This document shows, in pieces, positions 1-7,400 of a DNA stretch of 25,409 nt. The stretch spans positions 1 to 25,409 of the IMG/VR virus record IMGVR_UViG_3300050821_000208; one strand, 5' to 3'. Every line of letters starts with the position of its first letter. Positions within the stretch are counted from its first letter, which is position 1. Below the pieces are notes generated by a model, which saw only the letters and a program-made list of their open reading frames with translations, had not been told where the DNA came from and made no database searches. Both the position numbers and the translations under genes were made by a program. Source of the stretch: a virus.

Positions 1-15
1 TGTAGAATAATTCAT
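1..15 (-). CDS. Start of a further gene, cut by window edge
   Basis: An ATG at 15-13 is followed by AAT TAT TCT ACA and then the window ends, so only five codons (M-N-Y-S-T) are visible. It is preceded by a strong Shine-Dalgarno AGGAG (23-27) with 7 nt spacing, which is why I call it a real start. It lies about 70 nt downstream of the lipoprotein gene and in the same direction. Nothing can be said about function. Confidence 0.5.
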
Positions 16-85
16 TTTTAGACTCCTAGAAGTGAATGGTTTAATTGCAAGGAAATTTTACCACATATGTTAAGGGCTTGTACAA
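16..85. other. Short spacer after the lipoprotein gene
   Basis: This 70-nt AT-rich gap separates the lipoprotein stop from the next ATG. On the minus strand it carries the AGGAG ribosome-binding site at 23-27. I see no convincing terminator hairpin or promoter in it. Confidence 0.4.
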
Positions 86-883
86 TTATTTTACTTTACC
101 TTCATAGACTGCCATGTAATAGTTGCCGCATGAATAATAGTTACTATCGCCAGTTGGCTCCCAACACCATAGTGCAATCTGTCCAATATCACGTGCAAAA
201 GCTTGTTCGTAATAAGTTGGTCCTAATGCTGATTGACCATGCCATTCAACGATAGTTGTCAACCAAACATCTTTAAAGTTATGCCAAACATCAAAATGGC
301 GCACAGTTTGATATTGCCAAGTGAAAGTAGGATTACTAATTGTACTTGTAGCACATCCTTTTTCGCCAGTAATACTGACTATTGAAGAACCATTAATTAT
401 TTCACCGGCAATTGGATTTTTGGTTATTTCTGCTTCACCTGGACTAACAACTCCACCATCACCTTCACCAAGATAATCAACCCCATTAACAGAATAGTCA
501 CTTATCCATAATGCATCTGAAGAGTTTGTAACATCTGCTTTAGGTAATCCGTCATTACTAAATGTCCATGCATCTGCAAAGAATATTTCGCCTGGTAAAT
601 TGGGACAATGGTTTATCGCATTCTGCAGAGTTAAATATTTACCGCGAGGATTTGCGGTTGTGCTCACCGCGTCAACAATTACCTCATTGGTAGTGTAGTC
701 AATATGTGCAGCCGTTATCATTTGATTTGTATATCGAATGTATGTGTTATCGCACATTGGGTAATACAGATTGCCTGTACATTGTACAATAGGTTGTTGA
801 ATAATAACAGTTTCTTGATTAGAACTATTTCCACCACAAGCTGACAATAAAACAAGAACAATCATTGATATGATTTTATTCAT
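86..883 (-). CDS. Phage-encoded lipoprotein, function unknown
   Basis: The 265-residue product starts with a lipoprotein signal peptide: basic N-region (M-N-K), hydrophobic core of residues 4-13 and lipobox L-S-A-C with the lipidated Cys at 16. Residue +2 is Gly, so outer-membrane sorting is expected in a Gram-negative cell. Six further cysteines (35, 44, 93, 177, 240, 252) would allow disulfides, fitting a periplasmic or surface location. The C-terminal third is rich in Trp and Tyr (W-H-N-F-K-D-V-W, W-C-W-E-P). I do not recognise the family. The start is fixed by AAGGAG (889-894) 5 nt before ATG. It follows the tail fibre genes after a spacer with a perfect 14-bp hairpin. Llp of phage T5, a lipoprotein encoded beside the receptor-binding gene, offers one functional analogy (superinfection exclusion), but the size and sequence are different and this is only inference. 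Confidence 0.75.
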   Translation of the reverse strand: MNKIISMIVLVLLSACGGNSSNQETVIIQQPIVQCTGNLYYPMCDNTYIRYTNQMITAAHIDYTTNEVIVDAVSTTANPRGKYLTLQNAINHCPNLPGEIFFADAWTFSNDGLPKADVTNSSDALWISDYSVNGVDYLGEGDGGVVSPGEAEITKNPIAGEIINGSSIVSITGEKGCATSTISNPTFTWQYQTVRHFDVWHNFKDVWLTTIVEWHGQSALGPTYYEQAFARDIGQIALWCWEPTGDSNYYSCGNYYMAVYEGKVK

Positions 884-899
884 TATATCTCCTTAACCA

Positions 900-931
900 A
901 ATACAAGCGTAGTTTATACTACGCTTGTATT
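900..931 (-). terminator. Perfect 14-bp hairpin between tail gene and lipoprotein gene
   Basis: Arms 900-913 and 918-931 are perfectly complementary around a 4-nt loop. It sits 12 nt after the stop of the preceding gene and 5 nt before the AAGGAG of the lipoprotein gene. The following minus-strand bases are TTTGGTT, so the U-tract is poor; it may be a weak terminator, a processing or stability element, or a leader structure controlling lipoprotein translation. Its arm core ACAAGCG/CGCTTGT also occurs in the hairpin after the coat gene. Confidence 0.5.
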
Positions 932-942
932 GTTACGAAATA

Positions 943-1248
943 CTAAGATGCATTGTCAAGTTGATTGATAGATGCAATATTAGCTGCTCGGAAAGTTGCC
1001 CAGTTTGTAGCGAAGGTATTGATAGCATAGGCAAAAGAAGCTCCGTTTGTACCTGCGCTTGTTCCCGCAGTTACACCGAAATTACCAGTTTCATATTCAG
1101 TGCCAGCTGTACCGCCGTAACCAGAGGCAGCAGTAGCAACTGCGGCTTGCAAGCGAATAATTTTTTGATCCAAATCAAAGAAGTCAGAAACCATTTGATT
1201 TGACATTGCGCCAAAAGGCACAGCAGAACTAACGACGATAGCAGTCAT
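943..1248 (-). CDS. Small tail-module protein, unknown
   Basis: A 101-residue protein if started at the ATG at 1248, which is preceded by AAAGGAAAT (good Shine-Dalgarno). The frame also opens at a TTG at 1266, but that codon lies upstream of this Shine-Dalgarno and overlaps the previous stop, so I reject it. The sequence is rich in Ala, Gly, Thr and Ser with one helical stretch around residues 20-40 (F-F-D-L-D-Q-K-I-I-R-L-Q) and a low-complexity Gly/Thr middle. No transmembrane segment or catalytic motif is visible. It lies at the end of the tail fibre cluster, so a minor tail or fibre-associated role is possible, but the family is unknown to me. Confidence 0.6.
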   Translation of the reverse strand: MTAIVVSSAVPFGAMSNQMVSDFFDLDQKIIRLQAAVATAASGYGGTAGTEYETGNFGVTAGTSAGTNGASFAYAINTFATNWATFRAANIASINQLDNAS

Positions 1249-1258
1249 AATATTTCCT

Positions 1259-1573
1259 TTAGACAATAAATTGAAGTTTAGTTAGCAACGCTGAAGCTTG
1301 AGCTGTTTGCCCTTTATCTTGCAGTGTAGCCACTTTGCGAAGGATCGCAGCCTTATAACTCGCTTGTGCAGCCGCCAATGAGCATGGTTGGCTGACAGTC
1401 GTGCCGTAAGGTGTTGGAGGAGTGAAAGCAACAGGTGTCATGCAAACCCATCCGCTACCAGTCCAATTTGCAACTTGATCTCCTGTGCATGTTGGAGGTA
1501 CAAGTGAAGTTAATCGATTTGGATCAACATTTGTCGTTAAGTTACCATAGATATCATAATAGTAAGTAGTCAT
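1259..1573 (-). CDS. Small tail fibre-associated protein (possible fibre assembly factor)
   Basis: A 104-residue protein whose ATG overlaps the stop of the fibre gene as TAATG, with AAGGTG as Shine-Dalgarno. The N-terminus (M-T-T-Y-Y-Y-D) is followed by a Pro/Cys/Trp-rich segment with N-W-T-G-S-G-W-V-C around residues 36-44, a pattern seen in small phage proteins encoded next to tail fibres. The last 40 residues look like an alpha helix (A-A-A-Q-A-S-Y-K-A-A-I-L). Position directly downstream of the propeller fibre, with coupled translation, suggests it is a partner or chaperone of that fibre. This is inference; no enzyme motif is visible. Confidence 0.6.
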   Translation of the reverse strand: MTTYYYDIYGNLTTNVDPNRLTSLVPPTCTGDQVANWTGSGWVCMTPVAFTPPTPYGTTVSQPCSLAAAQASYKAAILRKVATLQDKGQTAQASALLTKLQFIV

Positions 1574-2805
1574 TATTGCACCTTAATCCATTCTTGATAA
1601 TTTGCAACAGATGTAACAATCCCACTTGTAAAAGATCGGCGCGATAATGGTAAATACATTTTAGTTGTGTCCTCTGTAGAAGTCACACACGTTCCACTAA
1701 TGGTCGAACCGCCACTACTTATAATATAATTTGATCCTTGATATGTTACTTGGGAAGGATATGCTGTAGCGGAACTAGTATTAATAGCAATACTTGGGAT
1801 AATAGACCAATAGTTTAGATCAGAAGAAACAGCTAATGTGCCATCTGAATAAGTAGCATTATTATTATTTTGGCTCAGCAATGTAACAAACCAACGCCCA
1901 TTCGCGTAACTTACGGTTTGTCCTAAAGTACCGGAATTAACCGCTGATCCGGGAAGTAAAATCTGCCTCCAAGTCGTTCCGCCATCTGTAGATTTGTAAG
2001 CGATTGAGGAACTTGATAGAACTACCAATACATTATTTGCGCCATCGCTTACTGCTCCTGTCACTGGAGCCATCCCCCACGGAGGATTAGGAAAAGCTGT
2101 CCATGTTCCAGTTAATCCCGCTGCCGAAGTTTGATATCCTTGCCCAATACCTTGAAATGAAAATAATATGAACTGAGTCCCAGAATATACGATTGGACTT
2201 CTTGTCATTGCTGCGCTAGTGCTTCCAGATGCTAAGGCACTTGTTACAAATGCTGGCGCAGCCGCTGCTGATGATGGCGAACTCCATACTGATCCAGTAG
2301 CACTATCTATTAAAACCATTGCGCCTGTAGAGGTATTTGCAGCCATATTTGTAACGCCGCTAACTGCCCCGGTGCATACCGTCCATGTTCCAGTCCCTAC
2401 TGTAGAATATTGACATACTTGAGCGCCTGCTGCTCCAGCAACATATACAGTTCCGTTCCAGCAAAGAGCCTGCACATTAATACTGGCTGGCATAGTAGCT
2501 GCTGCCCATGTGACACCTGAATTAGATGATACTTGCGCTCCATTTGTCCCAGTAGTGGCACTAGCAACAACTGTAGTCCCGTTTGTCGCAATGGCGTTAG
2601 TAGTTGGGGTTGCGTTTAATGTACGAATAGTTCCAGTAAAAGTTCCAGCTAATCCGCACATTGCACTAAATGTAGGATAAGTAGTTCTTACAATAGTTGA
2701 ACCATCACATCTTAACCAATTTGTATCCGCAACATTGACAGATGACTCAATTACGGAGCCAACAAATAATCCGCTTATAAACGATGATTGATTACCAGAT
2801 GTCAT
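1573..2805 (-). CDS. Tail fibre or tail-tip protein with collar domain and beta-propeller
   Basis: A 410-residue protein from the ATG at 2805. That ATG overlaps the previous stop as TAATG and is preceded by GGAGA; the frame also opens at a TTG (2817) that lies before this Shine-Dalgarno, so I reject it. Residues ~16-52 resemble a phage tail-collar domain (N-W-L-R-C-D-G-S then Y-P-T-F). The rest consists of repeated ~45-60 residue beta units with Asp-box-like motifs such as S-N-S-G-V-T-W (about 94-100) and S-T-D-G-G-T-T-W (272-279), typical of BNR/sialidase-like propellers. No sialidase catalytic Arg triad is evident, so binding of a host surface glycan seems likelier than cleavage. It is probably a receptor-recognising component at the tail tip. 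Confidence 0.75.
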   Translation of the reverse strand: MTSGNQSSFISGLFVGSVIESSVNVADTNWLRCDGSTIVRTTYPTFSAMCGLAGTFTGTIRTLNATPTTNAIATNGTTVVASATTGTNGAQVSSNSGVTWAAATMPASINVQALCWNGTVYVAGAAGAQVCQYSTVGTGTWTVCTGAVSGVTNMAANTSTGAMVLIDSATGSVWSSPSSAAAAPAFVTSALASGSTSAAMTRSPIVYSGTQFILFSFQGIGQGYQTSAAGLTGTWTAFPNPPWGMAPVTGAVSDGANNVLVVLSSSSIAYKSTDGGTTWRQILLPGSAVNSGTLGQTVSYANGRWFVTLLSQNNNNATYSDGTLAVSSDLNYWSIIPSIAINTSSATAYPSQVTYQGSNYIISSGGSTISGTCVTSTEDTTKMYLPLSRRSFTSGIVTSVANYQEWIKVQ

Positions 2806-3485
2806 TAATATCTCCAATCGCCCGAAGTGGCGTTATATACAAATACAAGATGGGCGTAATTCACATTCATTACAAATGAGGTTGTAAAGCCCATAATCTT
2901 GTTTCCATTTGTAAGAAGGGTTAGATTGTTTGTTGAAAAATTACCAGTAGCGTCTTGGATTTCAATTTCATCACCCGCAGCAGGTGAAGCAGGAAATGTC
3001 ATTGACCAGGCAGCGCTTGTAGTATCCGCTTGAATGTGTTCCCATGAATTTACACTATACGTTGTAGTTTTTCTTGCCCATGTAATTGGAAGTGCTGAAA
3101 TAATTTGCCAATTTGTAGCATCTGAAGATGGATCCGTACTTCCTGCGCCGGTTGTTTTTCGCCTGTAAGTTTGGTAATTAATTGGACTAAATACATTGTT
3201 ACCAATTGCATAAGTTGTACCGCTTACCCACACAAGTACGCCAGTTGTGGCAGACGCCGCGGATGCACTTGCTGCGGCAGCGGTTTGACTTGCTAATGCC
3301 GCTACAGCATTATTGTAGCAATCAACAGCATTATTATAAACATTTGTTCCAATTGCATTGACTTGGCTTACAAATGTAGCTAGTGCTCCTAGAAAAGCAT
3401 CTGCAAGGGTTGAGAAATTACTTGGCGACGCTGTTGATGGCGCAGCAGGTAATGTGGTGATCGGGGTTGGTGAGACTTGTGACAT
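2805..3485 (-). CDS. Tail fibre protein with carbohydrate-binding-like module
   Basis: A 226-residue protein. A Pro/Thr-rich N-terminus leads into a helical, Ala-rich segment (residues ~24-80) that could form a trimeric stalk. Residues ~84-129 have the spacing of a CBM5/12-like module: V-W-V-S-G-T-T-Y-A-I-G-N, then Y-Q-T-Y-R-R, then D-P-S-S-D-A-T-N-W. The C-terminal ~90 residues match a fibre-type beta domain (G-D-E-I-E-I-Q-D, N-N-L-T-L-L-T-N-G-N-K-I-M-G, ending L-V-F-V-Y-N-A-T-S-G-D-W-R-Y). The ATG abuts the previous stop and has GGAGGAAG upstream. It probably attaches the distal receptor-binding protein, encoded next, to the tail tip. Confidence 0.7.
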   Translation of the reverse strand: MSQVSPTPITTLPAAPSTASPSNFSTLADAFLGALATFVSQVNAIGTNVYNNAVDCYNNAVAALASQTAAAASASAASATTGVLVWVSGTTYAIGNNVFSPINYQTYRRKTTGAGSTDPSSDATNWQIISALPITWARKTTTYSVNSWEHIQADTTSAAWSMTFPASPAAGDEIEIQDATGNFSTNNLTLLTNGNKIMGFTTSFVMNVNYAHLVFVYNATSGDWRY

Positions 3486-4412
3486 TTAAACTTCCTCCAA
3501 TACTAGATTAACTGTGACCACCGTAGCTTGATCAAATGTTATGGTAAATGTACGGTAAAATCCCAAAATAAGCAAGCCTTCAAAATATAATGCTGTTGGG
3601 TCATCTAAACCAGACCATACCGCAGGAATTGCATTTAATTGACTTTGTAATGCAATCAATTGAGGAATTCGATATCCTTGTGTAAATAAATTCTGATTTG
3701 TAGTCGGAATATTTCGCCTTGGAACCATTGTCGCATTGCCAAAAGCATCCCGAGTCACAGTCGAAAAGTTAATTACATCTGATGTAGCATTGACTTGTGC
3801 TCCGCCAATATACTGCTGGCTTCCGAAACAACAAGCTCCGCATGCTACATTTCCAGAAGAACGTGTAAATGTTAACGTAACAATGCAATCTGTATAAGGC
3901 GGAATATTTAAAAATAAATAATCTTGTTGAGTTGTAAATGGTTGAAAGAAATAATCATACCATGTATAGACATTTCTTGTACTTAAATTGATTGTTGAAC
4001 TATAAACAGTTCCTCCTCCTGCAACACTTGTGACCACACAAGATACCGAATCCGCAACCATTGCCATCACTGCCATTGAATCAATACGCATGCCAGGAGT
4101 TATAACTACGACCATTGGAGAGGCTCCATAAGTCTTTATATTTCTTGTAAGACTAAACATTGCCCAACGGTTATCGTTCCCTAATGCTAACCAATAGGTT
4201 GGCGATGTTGTTGGAGGGTTATTTGTATTTGAAGCTTGTAATGACTGATAAAGAAGATGTGAATTCGCTGTGACCACAATACAATAATCACCAAGTGTAA
4301 ATGTATGGCCTGATGTCCAAGTCGTTTCTGTATTGACAACAGAAGATGGTTCAGCTACAGTGCTACTTGTGAGCATCGCATCTGTCATTGTCACTGGCGG
4401 AATAACTATCAT
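3486..4412 (-). CDS. Tail tip (minor tail) protein with CBM5/12-like module
   Basis: A 308-residue protein encoded right after the tape measure gene, the usual place for distal tail proteins. Residues ~31-77 form a CBM5/12-like module: T-W-T-S-G-H-T-F-T-L-G-D-Y, L-L-Y-Q-S-L, then N-T-N-N-P-P-T-T-S-P-T-Y-W. The remainder looks all-beta, with C-G-A-C-C around residue 190 and a hydrophobic C-terminal strand region. There is no Shine-Dalgarno before ATG 4412. Start-stop coupling (ATAATG) is available only if tape measure translation ends in its -1 frame at 4414-4412 (see findings). Distal-tail or baseplate hub function is inferred from position and domain make-up. Confidence 0.65.
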   Translation of the reverse strand: MIVIPPVTMTDAMLTSSTVAEPSSVVNTETTWTSGHTFTLGDYCIVVTANSHLLYQSLQASNTNNPPTTSPTYWLALGNDNRWAMFSLTRNIKTYGASPMVVVITPGMRIDSMAVMAMVADSVSCVVTSVAGGGTVYSSTINLSTRNVYTWYDYFFQPFTTQQDYLFLNIPPYTDCIVTLTFTRSSGNVACGACCFGSQQYIGGAQVNATSDVINFSTVTRDAFGNATMVPRRNIPTTNQNLFTQGYRIPQLIALQSQLNAIPAVWSGLDDPTALYFEGLLILGFYRTFTITFDQATVVTVNLVLEEV

Positions 4413-7400
4413 TATGCTGCCGTAGTCTGGAAGGACAAACCATCAAGAGTTGTGCGTTTAAGATATTCTCCATTGATGCGATCAACTGCGATTTTTTACT
4501 ATCCGATTTTTGCATTTTTGTCATTGTAGCACGCAATGCTTGTAGTTCACTAATAATTCCAGTGCTATCAAATAATGATTTTGTATTTGAATTATTAACA
4601 ATCTGAGAGGGGCCTGTGTTTTCAAGTTCTACACCAGCTTCACCGACAACCCGCCATCCTCCGTCATGCGTACCGCCTGCTGCAAAACCAGCAGGGCGTT
4701 TTTCTGGTCCAGGAGGAATAATTGGTACGATTCCATGACCGATAATTGCAGAGACTCCTGCTGCAACTTGTTGACCAATTCTCACATCTAAACCTGTCAA
4801 TAAGTTTGCAATCTGGATAGCTGTTAATCCTAGATTATTGAAAGCACTAACTTGAACATCCATATCTTTCTGAAGATTGATCTGCCAAATTGCAGTAGCA
4901 TCTTGAATTGGCTTCAATTGAGCATTTGTTTGATTTGCAAGATCGATGTATTTTTGTTGCAAACTTGCAGATATTTGGAAACCTGTATCAATTGCTTGCG
5001 GAAGGGTCTGTGTTCCGCGCTGTCCAAGAGTTGCAAGAGAACCTTGTACTTGTTGGAACGTAGCCGCATACTCTTGCATATTCTTTGAAGTTGCAAGTTT
5101 ATCTGTAAGGTATGCATCGGCAGAATTGGATAATGCGGATATTGAATCTGCATTTCCTGCCTGAGCACCTGCAAGATTTGTTCTAAAGCTTCCGGCTAAA
5201 GTTGCTGATAATTGTTTGCCAGATAAATCTGTTAAACTTCCTGTTAGCAAACCTTGAGCGTATGTTCCAATCTGTTTGAACGATGCTGATAATTGGTTTG
5301 CTGCATTGATTGCAGTATTTTGAGCTGCAATATCTGCACTATGTGCAGCTTGTTCTGCAGATAATTGGGTAGCAAGTGCATTCTGTTGGAATGTGTAGTT
5401 TGCCATGATTGCAGTTTGTAAATCTGTAGCAGCTCCAATTCTAGCGGTTAAACCTGCTTGAGAATCATCAGTTGGTGCGTTTGCAAATTTAGATTGGGCA
5501 TCTGAAACTTGTCCTGCAAGGTATGCGCCTTGGTTGTATCCAGGAACTCCACTATCAACAGTCTGTTTTGAAGCCGCAAGAGACTTCTGCAATGCGGTAA
5601 CTTGATCCATTTCCTGCAACAATATGGTCATTGCATCGGTAGCAGATTTTGCTGCGGTTGCAGTATCGCCTGTCGCATTAGCAAGTCCTTTTTGGTCTGT
5701 GATTGCTGTTGAAAATTGACCAGCAATACTCAATAACCATCCTTGAAGTTTTTGACCAGCTGAACTTGTTGTGTCAATACTTTCAACCAATTTACGGAAA
5801 CCATCTAAAGTTGTAGGCATAACTAAGCCTACATAATTGAATTGGTTTGTCAATTGACCCATTTCGCTTGCAGCTTGTTCTGCTGGTGAAAAGTAGTTTT
5901 TCAAGAAGTCCGCAAGTCCTTGAGTAAGCCCTGAATTTCCACCAGCACTATTTACCATATCTTGACTCAGGCCTCTAAATGTTAAGCCAACATTTTGAAA
6001 GGCAATTTGTAAAGATAAGGCAAATGCATTTGTTGAAGTTACTAGATTATTTTGGTTGGTTATTGCAGTGTTAAACGCCCCAGCAAGGTTGAGCAAACCA
6101 CCCTGTAGCGTTTGCCCTGCAAGGGTTGTAGTGTTTATACCCTGCACCATTGCGCGGAACCCTGCAAGCGTTGTGGGCATTGCTACACCCAACGCTGTAA
6201 ATTGTGCACCAAGGTCTTTTAATTCAATTGCAGATTGTTCTGCAGGACTAAAATAATTTGTTAAGAAGTCAGATAATCCCTTAGTTAGATTTGCAGTACC
6301 GCCAGCTCCGCTGACTAATCCTTGACCAAGATTAGCACCGTTTAAACCAGTGTCATTCATCTGACTTTGGATTTTAGTTAGCGTTGTATATAAGGTGATC
6401 ATGTCAGCAGCTGAACCTTGAAAGGCGCTGATCATTTGACCAATACCACTAACCACATTAACAGACACGCGCTGAATATTACCGGAGATATTGCCAAATA
6501 TATTTCCAAGAGCTTGAGTTAATGACGCAGCAGTTTGCTCAGATATAGTCTGGGTAGTTGTTTGTGCAGTAACCAGACTTTGACGTTCAATCTCAGTAGC
6601 AACATCACCTTGTTTATTTATGATTGCAGTATAGTTAATTGCACTGACCCCAAGTCCTTGAAGTGCTACATTAGCCTGCTCAACTCCTGTAGCAACGCGC
6701 ACAACTGTTTGAGTCATTCCTTCACCAACTTGAGCAAAAGCTTGAAGCTGTGGGAAAACAGAACTTGACACATTGTCCATTGCAGCAGAAATCACAGAAT
6801 TAATAGCTGAGGTTAGAGCTGCCCCTGTTAAACCTTGAAGACTAATATTTGTCAAAGGTAATACAAAACTTTGAACAGCCTTACCGACATCAGTTGAACT
6901 TTGGCCAAGAGCTGTTCCAGCTTGTTGCAATGTTGTGGTCAATCCTTGGAAAATAAGTGCAAATTGGTCGTTAATTGATTGAGGTGTCGCTGAAGTAACA
7001 GTCGAGTTCGTGTTGCTGTTACCGCCGAACAACCCTCCGAGAAAACCTGTCGTTTGAGTATTGACGTTTGCATATTGATTAACTCCTTGACCTTGAGCAA
7101 GTCCTCCAACAGATCCTCCAATTTGTAATCCTCCATCTGTAATTGACTGAGATGAACTTCCAAATAAGAAACCGCCAATCTTGCCAAGTAATCCTGAAGG
7201 TTTCCCCCATGTGTCAATACCTAAGTTTGCACCGTTAGTAATGCCAGCAGTGCGTAGTATGATATTAGTCACACCTGTCATAGCTGCTTCAATATTCTTC
7301 AAAGAAGAAAGCATTGCATTTGTCAGAGGTAGCATTTCACTCGAATTTGATGTTAACAATGTAATGCTATCTTCGATAGATTTACTCTGTTTAGTCGGAT

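Noticed and set aside
16-85. Possible promoter in the final gap (TTGTAC with TAAAAT)
   Set aside because: Spacer is about 19 nt and both boxes are weak matches; not enough to call.
2806-2817. TTG start four codons upstream for the propeller fibre
   Set aside because: The GGAGA Shine-Dalgarno lies downstream of the TTG and serves ATG 2805, which overlaps the previous stop as TAATG.
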